NCBI RefSeq assembly: GCF_025146565.1
Contig: NZ_CP102258.1
Coordinates: 3,814,001-3,878,000 of the forward strand
Direction: 5' to 3'
Length of the DNA: 64,000 nucleotides
Source: Bacteroides eggerthii
Lineage (GTDB): Bacteria; Bacteroidota; Bacteroidia; Bacteroidales; Bacteroidaceae
In this document: one piece after another, positions 26,325 through 35,781 of the stretch
Layout of the letters: the number at the start of each line of letters is the position of its first letter
Position numbering within the stretch: position 1 is the first letter of the stretch
Position numbers and translations under genes: made by a program
The notes under the pieces: generated by a model
Told to the model about the DNA's origin: nothing
What the model saw: the letters and a program-made list of their open reading frames with translations, nothing else
Databases searched by the model: none

Positions 26325-27083
26325 ATGGCACCATACAACACACCGCAGGCGATACGTCCGCTTGAGAAAATGGTCTGTGATTTCGCCTATTCGAACGGCT
26401 ACGATCCGATATCCGTTTTCAACGATTTCCTGCGTTATGTCATTCACGGGTTCTCTCCCGGCGCACCGCCCCTTATGGACTGGAAATACAAACGGCAGCA
26501 GAACAGGCATTTTATGGAAATGCTTACCGGATGGATACGGCTCATGCAGCGGGAATTGCAATCCGGCGGATGGTTTGATGCGTTCGGTGACCTCTTCATG
26601 GCAATATCCTCCAAAAGCGGTCGGCAGGTGAACGGACAGTTCTTCACTCCGCCGGATATCTGCGACCTGATGGTTTTATGTACCGATTCGGGGGAGACAG
26701 CGATAGGAAAACGTATCTGTGACCCGACATGCGGAAGCGGAAGGCTGCTGCTGGCATATCATGTACGCCACCTGGGTAATTATCTGGTTGCAGAGGATGT
26801 CAGCCGTACCTGTTGCCTGATGACCGTTTGCAACATGCTCGTACATGGCTGCATAGGTGAGGTCATCCACCATGACAGCCTCTGCCCCGAAAACTTCATG
26901 GACGGCTGGATGGTAAACCATACGCTGACCCAGACGGGCATTCCCTCCATTCGCCGGATGAGTGAGGAGGAATATCGGACAAGCAGGAACATGTCCGTTG
27001 ACCTGCTCAGAAAGCGGAAAGAGAAATTGCGCCAAATGCAGCCTGGCAAGAAACAATTGCCATATAAACAACAGAATTTATAA
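26325..27083 (+). CDS. N-6 adenine DNA methylase-like protein lacking the NPPY motif
   Basis: The 252-residue protein resembles the HsdM/N6-adenine methylase fold: GQFFTPPDICDLM near residue 103 and the SAM-binding motif DPTCGSGRLLL near residue 129, then the AEDVSRTCCLMT acidic loop. Where active enzymes have (N/D)PP(Y/F), this protein reads GWMVNHTL, so the catalytic motif appears to be lost. Related ICE proteins that I recall share this trait. It may bind DNA or SAM without methylating, possibly as an anti-restriction or regulatory factor; that is speculative. Confidence 0.75.
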   Translation: MAPYNTPQAIRPLEKMVCDFAYSNGYDPISVFNDFLRYVIHGFSPGAPPLMDWKYKRQQNRHFMEMLTGWIRLMQRELQSGGWFDAFGDLFMAISSKSGRQVNGQFFTPPDICDLMVLCTDSGETAIGKRICDPTCGSGRLLLAYHVRHLGNYLVAEDVSRTCCLMTVCNMLVHGCIGEVIHHDSLCPENFMDGWMVNHTLTQTGIPSIRRMSEEEYRTSRNMSVDLLRKRKEKLRQMQPGKKQLPYKQQNL

Positions 27084-27095
27084 ACAATAAACCGA

Positions 27096-28331
27096 ATGAT
27101 TATGAAACTGAATGTTAGCAACGAATTGAAATCCCGCCTGACCCATGCGGCGGAAAACGGAAGTGTAATAGCCAAAGATATCCTTTCGGAAGTAAAAAAG
27201 AATGTACCGGTGGAAGAAGTCATACGGGGGTCCTACAATTTTTTCTCCACCAAACGCAAACGGACGGAAACCGGCACGTTCAAGAAAATCCGGATCGTGT
27301 TCACGGCATGCAACAAAGACTTGGCCCATCCCAATTTCCCGGACCGGAACAATCCGCAGGCACCCTGGTTTCCGGAGAACCGGACAGATCTGGAACCGTC
27401 CACGTTTATCGAGCTGTTCAAAAATCTGGGACCGTACCAGCCCGATGAAATCAACTATTTCTGCAGCGCCATCTCGCTGGACAGCAAGGTCACAATCAGA
27501 CTGCATGACAGTATGAACGATTTTATGGAGGCTTATCTGGAAAGCAACTATAGTCCCATATCTGACGGTAGCGAATCCAGCCTGCACAACTCCTGTATGA
27601 GATATGAAGACAAGGCCCGTAATGCAGCGGATTTCTATGCCAATTTCGCAGGAGCCAAAATACTCGTGGCAAAGGATGACAGCAGCAATGTGGTCGGACG
27701 GGCCATTGTATGGAACGAGATAACATTGTGGAAATCAATAAACACACCGATTGCCGCCTCCCTGCTGGATCGTATCTATTCCTCACACGCATTCGTCGTC
27801 GAACTGATCCGCAAGCAGGCGCAGGAGGCAGGCATCCTGTTGCGACGCAGATACAACGATTATACACATACAACGGATTTCACCGTACTGAATCCCATTG
27901 AGGGGCAGGAATGGGCGGCCGGAGATAATATACAGGTTTCTTTGACGGTGAAAGTGCCCGCCTGCAGGTGGCACAAGAAAGGGGTGCCTTACCTCGACAC
28001 GTTCTACAGCCTCCATCTGACGGACGGTAACCTGGAACTGAGAAATACGGAGGGCGACACGAGCATAGCCACCTGCCGGAGCACGGAAGGGTGTGCAAAC
28101 AGGAAAAAATATGTATGTCCCAAATGTGGGAAGATACATACCTTCCCGGATGCGGCATTCTGCAAGAACTGTCAGGATATGTACTATGTATCTACCGTAT
28201 TTGGGAAAGTCCTGAAAGGATTATCAGTGGAATATAAAGGAAAGAAATATCCGTCTTTCCTCTTTCGTAAAGGGCGTCCCGTACCGGAATTCAGACGATA
28301 CCTGCAAATCGAAAAATTGTTCATTTCCTAA
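27096..28331 (+). CDS. ICE accessory protein with a C-terminal zinc ribbon
   Basis: The 411-residue protein starts at the first or third codon (MIMKLNV). The bulk has no recognised domain. Near residue 345 lies VCPKCGKIHTFPDAAFCKNC, a four-cysteine CxxC...CxxC zinc-ribbon-like cluster. It is in the same plus-strand run as the methylase-like gene (12-bp gap) and the peptidase gene (12-bp gap). Confidence 0.65.
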   Translation: MIMKLNVSNELKSRLTHAAENGSVIAKDILSEVKKNVPVEEVIRGSYNFFSTKRKRTETGTFKKIRIVFTACNKDLAHPNFPDRNNPQAPWFPENRTDLEPSTFIELFKNLGPYQPDEINYFCSAISLDSKVTIRLHDSMNDFMEAYLESNYSPISDGSESSLHNSCMRYEDKARNAADFYANFAGAKILVAKDDSSNVVGRAIVWNEITLWKSINTPIAASLLDRIYSSHAFVVELIRKQAQEAGILLRRRYNDYTHTTDFTVLNPIEGQEWAAGDNIQVSLTVKVPACRWHKKGVPYLDTFYSLHLTDGNLELRNTEGDTSIATCRSTEGCANRKKYVCPKCGKIHTFPDAAFCKNCQDMYYVSTVFGKVLKGLSVEYKGKKYPSFLFRKGRPVPEFRRYLQIEKLFIS

Positions 28332-28343
28332 AATATCATTATC

Positions 28344-29225
28344 ATGGAAAAACTAATGGCTCTTTACGGCATTTCTTCCCCCTCTGGCAGAGAGGGGAAG
28401 ATGGCTAAATTCATCATAGAGGAACTCAAAAGGATGGAGATTCCTTTCCGGCAAGACAGGTACGGAAACATCTATGCGGTCAAAGGCAACCGGGAAAGCT
28501 ACCCCTGTGTCGTGGCGCACATGGACGAGGTACACCGGCGCAAGACAGGCTCTTATGCAGCCCATCTTGTGGCGGACTCGATGATTGTCGGCTATGATCA
28601 CAAGCGTAAACGGATGACCGGAATCGGTGCGGATGACAAGAACGGCATCTGGATCTGCCTGAAATGCCTTGAGGATTGCAAGACGGTGAAATGCGCCTTC
28701 TTCGTACAGGAGGAGGTGGGATGCATAGGCAGCAGCCATGCCGATATGTCCTTCTTTTCCGATTGCCGGTTCGTGATTCAGTGTGACCGGAAAGGGAACG
28801 GAGATATGGTAACACAAATCAATGGGATGAAGCTCTGCTCCAACGAGTTCATTTCAGCTATAGATGTCCGGAAGTACGGCTACAAGCCGGCACAGGGACT
28901 GAATACAGATGTGGCGGCTTTGAAAAGAAATGGTCTGGAAGTATCCTGCATCAATCTTTCCTGTGGATATTACGAACCTCATACGGACAACGAATATACC
29001 GTCGTGGCTGATCTTTGCAAGTGTTACCGCTTTGTCCGGCATATCATCTGCTGCCACAAGGGAACCAGCATGCATATACCGGAAGCGGGAAAAAAAACTT
29101 TCCCCGGATATTATGAACTGTTCGGGCTGACCGGATATAGCGAAGAGGATTATATCCGTTTGTCAGAAGAAACATACATGGGACATGCTAAAACAACCAA
29201 GACAAGTTCTAAGAATAAATTCTGA
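28344..29225 (+). CDS. M20/M42-type metallopeptidase-like protein on the ICE
   Basis: The 293-residue protein starts MEKLMALYGISSPSGREG, the usual opening of the peptidase family M20/M42 aminopeptidases. The metal-binding pattern is present: HMDEVH near residue 59, GADDKNG near residue 94, QEEVG near residue 117, the Asp in CDRKGNG, and the late His in YYEPHTDNEY. It is shorter than typical family members because the lid domain is small. The substrate is unknown; its place among ICE accessory genes is unusual for a metabolic peptidase. Confidence 0.75.
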   Translation: MEKLMALYGISSPSGREGKMAKFIIEELKRMEIPFRQDRYGNIYAVKGNRESYPCVVAHMDEVHRRKTGSYAAHLVADSMIVGYDHKRKRMTGIGADDKNGIWICLKCLEDCKTVKCAFFVQEEVGCIGSSHADMSFFSDCRFVIQCDRKGNGDMVTQINGMKLCSNEFISAIDVRKYGYKPAQGLNTDVAALKRNGLEVSCINLSCGYYEPHTDNEYTVVADLCKCYRFVRHIICCHKGTSMHIPEAGKKTFPGYYELFGLTGYSEEDYIRLSEETYMGHAKTTKTSSKNKF

Positions 29226-29251
29226 TTCATCAACATTAAAAACATAGTATT

Positions 29252-30406
29252 ATGGAAACAACAGTAATGCCGGCAACTGCATCGGTACAGAAACAGCAGG
29301 GCCTCAACCAGGTAGTCATTAACAAGGTACAGCGGATGATAGAAGGCAGGCAAGGCGGTGTCATGGACACCATCAACCGTCTGCTCAGTGAGGGACGGAT
29401 CGCGCAGGATTTCATCGCTCCCATCGGGGTAAGCCAACGTAGCAAGGAACGCCCCGTTATCTCTTTCAAAGCGGAAGGAAGGGTACAGATGGCAATGCCC
29501 GAAGGGAACTTCAACCTGCACGGCAACGCCATAAGCCAGATTTCGGAGAAGATGGGCATTCCCGCCAAATACCTGCGCGAGCTTTCCGCCGGGGATGTTT
29601 GGCAGAAACAGTTGTGCGCCACCATCCTGAACGAGCATTCGGGATGGACCGAGCGTACACGGGTACTGATACGGGCGGTAGGAATGGAAGTCCGGGGCGT
29701 ATTGTCGGACTCCTACCGTCGGCTGAACTCGGTGGATATCCTGACCGCTTTCATCCGTGAGGCGGGAGGACAGGGAGCGGTCGTGTCCGATGCCTATATG
29801 AACGACACGAAAGTATGGTGTGAGACAATCCTGCCCACTCCGATAGAGATACCCACCCGTAAGAACGGAACGGTCATCATCTTCGCAGGAGCACGCTTCT
29901 CCACATCCGACTATGGCAACGGATCGGTCGATATGCGGTCGTTCCTGCTCAACGGGGCGTGCCTGAACGGGATGGTCAGGGAGTCCGTCATGCGGCAGAT
30001 ACACCTTGGAGGCCGACTGCCGGAATCCCTGTCCCTCTCCCAAAAGACCTACGAACTGGACACGCAGACCACCGTATCGGCTGTTTCCGACCTGACCAAA
30101 GGACTGTACAGCAAAGACACCATCATGCAGAAGGCCATCGAAATTCAAGGAGCATCGGAGATAGACGTGGATTTCGACAAGGAACTGAAGAATCTGGTGC
30201 AGAAAGGAGCCTTGTTGAAAAACGAAGGACGTGAGGTCGAGAAACTGCTGATGAACAACAATCCTGACGACGGAGTTACAGGTGGGGCCACGCTATGGAA
30301 ACTGACACAGGGAATCACCGCCTTTGCAAGGGAACAGCAGCCGGAACGCTGCCGGGAACTGCATGAAATTTCGGGACAGCTGATGAACCGGGTAAAGATA
30401 AATTAA
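29252..30406 (+). CDS. DUF932 family phage/plasmid-like protein
   Basis: The 384-residue protein has the DUF932 signature: MGIPAKYLRELS near residue 110, VRGVLSDSYRRLNSVD near residue 150, and YGNGSVDMRSFLLNGACLNG near residue 222. Such proteins are common on phages, plasmids and ICEs. Their biochemical role is not known, though roles in replication or recombination have been suggested. It lies in the plus-strand accessory block. Confidence 0.85.
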   Translation: METTVMPATASVQKQQGLNQVVINKVQRMIEGRQGGVMDTINRLLSEGRIAQDFIAPIGVSQRSKERPVISFKAEGRVQMAMPEGNFNLHGNAISQISEKMGIPAKYLRELSAGDVWQKQLCATILNEHSGWTERTRVLIRAVGMEVRGVLSDSYRRLNSVDILTAFIREAGGQGAVVSDAYMNDTKVWCETILPTPIEIPTRKNGTVIIFAGARFSTSDYGNGSVDMRSFLLNGACLNGMVRESVMRQIHLGGRLPESLSLSQKTYELDTQTTVSAVSDLTKGLYSKDTIMQKAIEIQGASEIDVDFDKELKNLVQKGALLKNEGREVEKLLMNNNPDDGVTGGATLWKLTQGITAFAREQQPERCRELHEISGQLMNRVKIN

Positions 30407-30468
30407 GAGAATAACAACCGAATTGTATGACAAGGGCGGCCGTGAGTCGCCCGTAAAGCAGAAGAACA

Positions 30469-31380
30469 ATGGGAAATAATATAGTGTGCAGCAGATGCGG
30501 ATCGGCCAATGTCAGGTGTGAGGCAATGGTAAACCCCAACACAAAAGGGTTCGACCACTTCACGGACGAAGCTTTTTATTACGGGTGGTGCGAAAACTGC
30601 GGATTGGGAGTTGCCCTGACCGACAAGGAGGAAATCCGGAACGAAATTTTGGAGAAATACCACAGGTTCAAGAAAGAGAATGCTTGTGAGCCACATTACG
30701 CGAATTGCCGGATTGTCCAAAGGGACAGCGGTCAGGTCAAGGATGTAAGAATTATGCTTTCACCGGACACCGGTATGGCCGATGACGGTATTTTCTTTTA
30801 CTGCCACACATTGGAAAGGCTTATTGGGCTGTCCGTTCCCGGCAGGGAAAGTTTCACCCTTACGGAATGTTTCGGTTTTGCCTTGCTGACAGACAGGGAA
30901 AAGATGGAACGGCAGGTATTTAAACATGAAGCGGACGGAAAGCCCGTTATCGTAACAGGCAGGGAAGTGCTGCTTTTCTATGGGGAGCACTATGGTATAA
31001 GACCGGAAGAATTGAAGCAATACGCAACGGAGTATTGCTGCCATATCAAACATTACAGGGAATATGGATATCCGTTGCTGGACAGGTCTCTCGTGAAAAA
31101 AATGCTGGAGGAAGAGGAACGGACTACAAAAGGGGAAACACGCTCATTCACCCTGCGGATACACTTTCCTTGGCATGTGAAAATCACCAAAGAGGATAAT
31201 TCTGAATATGCCCCATACAGATATGCCTTGAATGCCTATTGCCTGGACAATCCGCAATGTTTTAACCGCAGATACACCACTTTGGAGAAAGCCTTGCTCC
31301 ATTGTCTGAATGGATTCAATGAAAATGCCACAATCAAAGACCGGTATCATTCAATAGGGGAATACTTGCTGCAAAAGTAA
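30469..31380 (+). CDS. ICE accessory protein with an N-terminal zinc ribbon
   Basis: The 303-residue protein begins with IVCSRCGSANV and has WCENCG near residue 42, a CxxC...CxxC zinc ribbon. The remainder has no recognised domain. It is the last gene of the plus-strand accessory block and is followed by a strong hairpin terminator. Confidence 0.65.
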   Translation: MGNNIVCSRCGSANVRCEAMVNPNTKGFDHFTDEAFYYGWCENCGLGVALTDKEEIRNEILEKYHRFKKENACEPHYANCRIVQRDSGQVKDVRIMLSPDTGMADDGIFFYCHTLERLIGLSVPGRESFTLTECFGFALLTDREKMERQVFKHEADGKPVIVTGREVLLFYGEHYGIRPEELKQYATEYCCHIKHYREYGYPLLDRSLVKKMLEEEERTTKGETRSFTLRIHFPWHVKITKEDNSEYAPYRYALNAYCLDNPQCFNRRYTTLEKALLHCLNGFNENATIKDRYHSIGEYLLQK

Positions 31381-31402
31381 GAACAGCAGACAAATACATC
31401 TT

Positions 31403-31460
31403 AAAACAGAAACGTCACAAGGTGATGTATATCACATCATACCTGTGGCGTTTCCGTTTT
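31403..31460 (+). terminator. Terminator of the accessory gene block
   Basis: AAAACAGAAACGTCACA pairs with TGTGGCGTTTCCGTTTT around an inner TGATGT...ACATCA stem. The rest of 31461-31570 has no gene apart from the displaced end of the small membrane protein gene described at 34114. Confidence 0.7.
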
Positions 31461-31659
31461 AGCCACTTCCCGGTTCTTGATTCTGCTCGCTTTGGGAATC
31501 TGCATCTAATATGGCAATTGGGGTCTTTTCCTTATTTAATTGAAAAATAGGCAATTGCTATGCCCAATATTGTAGATACTAATTGAAAAGTGCGCTGTAT
31601 TCTAATTGAAAAGAGCTCCATCCATAACTTGTTACAAAATTACTATAAGTTTAAAATAT

Positions 31660-32415
31660 TCATTTATCTTGTCTCATTTTTTGTGTTTCCTTAAGCCTAT
31701 AAGACAGTCCGGTCATATTAACCAGATAAGCTTTATGTGTAAGCCTGTCAACCATTGCCGCCACAAGCACCTTGTCCTTTATGATTTCATTCCATCTGTT
31801 AAAAGCCAAATTAGTAGTAATGATTGTAGCCTTTTTTCCGGCTCTTAACGACAGGTGGTTAAAAAGCAGTTCTCCTCCTTCCTTGTCACAACTGACATAT
31901 CCGAACTCATCACAGATGACCAGATCGTATTTTTCAAACCTTAATTGTAGCGTCCTCAGTGTCTTTGCTGATTTAGCCTCCCTTATCTGGGTAAGCAGGA
32001 CCGGCACTGAAGTAAACAATACGGTAAAGTCCTGTTGGCAGGCCTTTATTCCTAAAGCCGTAGCAATATGCGTCTTTCCCGTTCCCGGATTTCCATACAG
32101 GACCAGGTTTCTTCCCTGTCTGATGAAGTCCAGTGTCTCCAATTCAGGTAATATTACCTGTGCCTCTTTGGGCATGTCTTCCATAACAAGCTCATGCAGA
32201 TACTTCATTTGTGGAAATCCCGCAGATCTTATCCTTGATCTTCTTCTACACTCCCTTCTCCTGGCGCTTTCCTTTCCAAGCAATTCCGTCAAGAACTGCA
32301 GATGGTTCCAGTTTTCTTCAGCTGCCAATGAAAGGGTGCATTCCAGTTCCTCTTTAAAGGCCAGAAGCTTCAGTTCTGCAGCATAGTCATAAATGGTTTC
32401 TTTTTCTGATTTCAT
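31660..32415 (-). CDS. istB: IS21-family helper ATPase IstB
   Basis: The 251-residue AAA+ protein (DnaC-like) assists the IstA transposase. Walker A LYGNPGTGKTH is near residue 108, Walker B LVICDEFGYV near residue 170, and the family block KATIITTNLAFNRWNEI follows. It is encoded 11 bp after istA. Confidence 0.95.
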   Translation of the reverse strand: MKSEKETIYDYAAELKLLAFKEELECTLSLAAEENWNHLQFLTELLGKESARRRECRRRSRIRSAGFPQMKYLHELVMEDMPKEAQVILPELETLDFIRQGRNLVLYGNPGTGKTHIATALGIKACQQDFTVLFTSVPVLLTQIREAKSAKTLRTLQLRFEKYDLVICDEFGYVSCDKEGGELLFNHLSLRAGKKATIITTNLAFNRWNEIIKDKVLVAAMVDRLTHKAYLVNMTGLSYRLKETQKMRQDK

Positions 32416-32426
32416 ATATTATAAAC

Positions 32427-34025
32427 TTAAATGGTTGGTATTATATCATGCACTTCATTGTATCCTGTCATGAGCGCCGTGATGCCTTCAAGCATATCCA
32501 CAGCTTCTCTTTCTATATTCTCCTGTTGTGCCGGGAGAACAGGCGGTTCCATGGTTTCTTCTGTCTCTCCCTGTACGCTACCATGCAGCATGGCCTTTAC
32601 CTGGTCCGGAGATATCTTTCTGACACCACGTCCGGTCAGCTCCTTGCATGCCGTGACAATGTCCGTTCCGGAAAATCCATTTTTTCGGGCATAGTCCAGC
32701 AACAGAACAAACGTCCTGTTGTCCTCCTTGAAATGGATGTCATACAGCCTTCTCAGTTCTTCCGGTGCTCTTTGCCAAACCACAGAGTGGGGCAATGCCC
32801 CCGGTTTACGGGAAAGTGTACGCAAATAGTGCTCCAGCTTGATGCACCAGTCTCCACCGCAATAACTGCGTTGATGAGAGGCCACTTTCTCCTTCCCGTG
32901 CAGGATGACGATTTTTTCACTATAAACCTTGACATGTACTTTTTCTCCCACAAGAGAATCAGGTACGGAATAATGAACATTTTTCATGCTGATAGTTGAC
33001 CATTTATCCACAATGTACTCATAGACCTCAAAACAGCCCAGATTACCGGGAAAAGGCTTCAGCGATGACAGGTCAGCTTCCAGACGTGATGTTTTCTCCG
33101 CTGTTGAAAGACTGCCTTGCTCGTTGTTGACCTGCATACATACCCGGTTTAAATGCTCCTGGGCAGAATGTATATCACCAAAATGGTCTGTCAGGCAGAA
33201 AGCTTTCCTTCTGACATATTCCACGCTGCGCTCCACATGTCCTTTCTCCCATCCGGCCCGTACATTACAGAAACGGTACTCAAAACAATAGAAACCGGAC
33301 ATCTTCATCAAAGCTTCTGTAGGTTTCTTATCACCACCGACAAAGCTCTTGACGGCTACACGCATATTGTCATAGACCATCATGGCGGGGACACCATGTA
33401 TATCCCTGAAAAAGTTACGGTGGGATTCCATGAAGGCAAGCGTATTCTGATGCCTGAAAAGATAGGCGTATCTGCCATTGCTATGCCCGAAAGTGAATAC
33501 GGCCAGATAAAACTTGGTTTTGACGCCGTCAATAAAAAGAAGAACTTCACCCCAGTCAAACTCGGCAATGCATCCAGGCTCATAGAACAACCGGATAAAG
33601 GCTTCGCTCTTTTTCTTCTCTTTGTATGACTCTATATTTTTTATATAACTGCATACTGTGGCGTAACTGATGGTGTATCCTTGAGATAACAGAAACTGGT
33701 GGATATCCTTTTTCAACATGCGCTGTTTGCGAAGTCCGGTAGCTATCTTAACGGCATTCTTCTTCAGGCAAAATCCTATCTTATCCTTAATCTCTTGTGT
33801 GAGCCGGCGAGGACGGCGTCTGGAACTGTCATACCTGGGCTGGATGGTAAGCAAATCACTCAAAGCCTCTTCTGGATTGTCCGTGCGGATGGCTGATTCG
33901 TACTTTGAAAGAATATTGTCAACGGTATGACGGCTGACATGAAGTTCACGAGAGATACGCCGTTTGCTATAACCGCATACTCTATACATGTGTATTATTG
34001 ATTGTCTTTCTACCATAGTCTTCAT
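32427..34025 (-). CDS. istA: IS21-family transposase IstA
   Basis: The 532-residue DDE transposase has an N-terminal helix-turn-helix ([21 protein letters not shown] near residues 20-40) and an integrase-like core that starts at [14 protein letters not shown] near residue 173, where the first catalytic Asp lies. The second is in [12 protein letters not shown] near residue 235, and the Glu follows in [15 protein letters not shown] near residue 278. The C-terminal part resembles other IstA proteins. It appears intact. Confidence 0.95.
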   Translation of the reverse strand: MKTMVERQSIIHMYRVCGYSKRRISRELHVSRHTVDNILSKYESAIRTDNPEEALSDLLTIQPRYDSSRRRPRRLTQEIKDKIGFCLKKNAVKIATGLRKQRMLKKDIHQFLLSQGYTISYATVCSYIKNIESYKEKKKSEAFIRLFYEPGCIAEFDWGEVLLFIDGVKTKFYLAVFTFGHSNGRYAYLFRHQNTLAFMESHRNFFRDIHGVPAMMVYDNMRVAVKSFVGGDKKPTEALMKMSGFYCFEYRFCNVRAGWEKGHVERSVEYVRRKAFCLTDHFGDIHSAQEHLNRVCMQVNNEQGSLSTAEKTSRLEADLSSLKPFPGNLGCFEVYEYIVDKWSTISMKNVHYSVPDSLVGEKVHVKVYSEKIVILHGKEKVASHQRSYCGGDWCIKLEHYLRTLSRKPGALPHSVVWQRAPEELRRLYDIHFKEDNRTFVLLLDYARKNGFSGTDIVTACKELTGRGVRKISPDQVKAMLHGSVQGETEETMEPPVLPAQQENIEREAVDMLEGITALMTGYNEVHDIIPTI

Positions 34026-34113
34026 TTTACCTTTGCATTTGGATTATACAAAGGTCATTATACTTATCCTATGGTGGCGCAATTTTCAACTGGAATATTG
34101 GCGCAATTTTCAA

Positions 34114-34308
34114 TTAGTATCTACACAATATAATGGCACATACAATACTTCCCAGTACTATAAAGAGATAGTTGGGATAATGAAACTCAAGGTCCATATA
34201 AGGTATATGTTTTCGTTTTACATATTTACTCCATAGCCAAATAATATATTTGCCTATACTTTCCAGTCCTACAATATCAATCATTATTATTGTCTTTTGA
34301 ATATTCAT
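34114..34308 (-). CDS. Small membrane protein, C-terminus replaced by the IS21 end (possible immunity protein)
   Basis: The 64-residue protein is similar to the next gene (34359): GKYIIWLWSKYVKRKHIPYMDLEF matched by GKFLVWIW...KYEDIIF, then one membrane segment. Its last residues CRY and the stop codon come from the IS21 terminal repeat. Joining across the IS and one CAATAT copy restores a native tail of about 14 further residues (LGIAIAYFSIK) ending at a TAA at 31532-31534. Function is unknown; its place beside a LysM cargo gene suggests an immunity protein. Confidence 0.65.
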   Translation of the reverse strand: MNIQKTIIMIDIVGLESIGKYIIWLWSKYVKRKHIPYMDLEFHYPNYLFIVLGSIVCAIILCRY

Positions 34309-34358
34309 TCTATGGTTCGTTTTAGAAATAAACTGCCATTTATAGTTTTCCGTTGCTC

Positions 34359-34559
34359 TTAGAGATCTTTTGTCAGTCTGAATAACGCATATCCTATTAT
34401 GATAAATAATATTCCTGCAATAATGCCAACTATCCAGAATAGTTTTATTGGATATTGAAATATAATATCTTCATATTTTATCTTTTTTTTCTGTGTATGA
34501 TTATGCCAAATCCAAACTAAGAATTTCCCAACGTGATAATATATACCAGGTGCACTCAT
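34359..34559 (-). CDS. Small membrane protein (possible immunity protein)
   Basis: The 66-residue protein has an N-terminal cytoplasmic or amphipathic segment (GKFLVWIWHNHTQKKK), a KYEDIIFQYPIKLFW link and one C-terminal membrane helix. It is paralogous to the neighbour at 34114. Its start codon lies 2 bp after the stop of the LysM gene, so the pair is probably coupled. An immunity role is inferred only from context. Confidence 0.6.
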   Translation of the reverse strand: MSAPGIYYHVGKFLVWIWHNHTQKKKIKYEDIIFQYPIKLFWIVGIIAGILFIIIGYALFRLTKDL

Positions 34560-34561
34560 TA

Positions 34562-35545
34562 TTACTTATTGTTTTTGTTGTTTAATGTATCTGTTGAAGT
34601 TTTATACCAATTAAAATGTTCTTCCGAGGTGTCATTCCAAAAGTTGAAAGTTTCTATCATGTCAATAAATGATACACCTTCTTCACTCATTTTGAAACGT
34701 TGTTTAGCCTGTTGAAACATTTTTCCAGCCTCTTTTTGCCATCCTTGTCCTTTTGGCTTATAAAGATTTTGTTTATACATTGAAGATTTGACATAAGCAT
34801 TATAACCATTAAGACCACTATTTATTTTACTGCAAGGTCCTAAAATTCTTAGTGTTCCTCCAATGAATGCTGTGGGCGCAAAGTCCATGAATGCTTGTGC
34901 CCTTTCTTGTGGTGTTTGAGAAAAACCGCCAAGTGTATGTCCTGTAATCCAAATTACAGGGGCATTAACCCCATCATAAAAGAATTTTGTGAATAACCTT
35001 AGCCCTTCTCCTAGAATGTTTGAAGAAGGAGAGTTTATATCCATTTCAAAAGCTGCCAATCCCCTCAATTCTTTTATTTCACCATGGTAAACCTGTCTTG
35101 GTATATCTATAATCCTTCTTTCCGTTATGTCAATTATTAATAACCTTTGTCCTGTGGATATAGAATACTCACTTGACAGGTCATTCCATCTTTTTAATTC
35201 TTCAACGGTAACATCAAACATTTCTGCAATATATACTAAGGTATCTCCTTCACACACTACATATCTTGCGCATCCATTTTTGCTAAATAGCCCTCTGAGG
35301 CTTTTTTTTATCATTTCCTTTGAGGTATCAATGCATTGGATTTGAACAATGTTAGGTATGCATATTTGGTATGGCAATATATTGTCATTCATATCTATGA
35401 CTGTTCCATCTGTATCCTCGTAATAATCCTGATATTGCACATAAGCATACCCTTCTCCTATTACAAATCCGGTATACGGAATTCCTTTTGTTTTATAATC
35501 CAGAAAATCTTCTCTGCTTATAAAAATATTATTGTATTGGCTCAT
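34562..35545 (-). CDS. LysM-domain protein, probable T6SS-type effector or carrier
   Basis: The 327-residue protein has no signal peptide. Residues about 90-140 form a LysM domain (RYVVCEGDTLVYIAEMF, then LSTGQRLLII-like end). The C-terminal 180 residues have no recognised domain, with a conserved-looking block VIWITGHTLGGF and a charged tail. LysM proteins like this occur in Bacteroidetes type VI secretion clusters. With two small membrane genes right after it, an effector/immunity role is likely but not proven. Confidence 0.6.
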   Translation of the reverse strand: MSQYNNIFISREDFLDYKTKGIPYTGFVIGEGYAYVQYQDYYEDTDGTVIDMNDNILPYQICIPNIVQIQCIDTSKEMIKKSLRGLFSKNGCARYVVCEGDTLVYIAEMFDVTVEELKRWNDLSSEYSISTGQRLLIIDITERRIIDIPRQVYHGEIKELRGLAAFEMDINSPSSNILGEGLRLFTKFFYDGVNAPVIWITGHTLGGFSQTPQERAQAFMDFAPTAFIGGTLRILGPCSKINSGLNGYNAYVKSSMYKQNLYKPKGQGWQKEAGKMFQQAKQRFKMSEEGVSFIDMIETFNFWNDTSEEHFNWYKTSTDTLNNKNNK

Positions 35546-35781
35546 AGATGGATATAATTAAAATTATGGTGTATTATTTTAAACGAATCTGATAAAATAT
35601 TCGCAAATATCAAATAATTTTAAGTGTTTTCTATACATTTTGATTGCTAATCTTTCTAATCACCTCCATATTCCAAAAAGTTTACCCAATTAATCATCAT
35701 ACAAATCCTCTACAATATTATTAGTGTATATAATACTATTTATTGTTATTAAATATATACAATTCACTCGGCATTAAGCAA

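Larger units (their letters stand above)
31571..34125. mobile_element. Complete IS21-family insertion sequence
   Basis: The 2555-bp element has istA and istB on the minus strand. The ends are inverted: TGTAGATACTAATTGAAAA at 31571 and its complement ending at 34125. Both flanks carry the 6-bp target duplication CAATAT (31565-31570 and 34126-34131). Internal end repeats (CTAATTGAAAAG twice on the left, GGCGCAATTTTCAA twice on the right) are transposase binding sites typical of IS21. It interrupted the 3' end of a small membrane protein gene. Confidence 0.95.
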
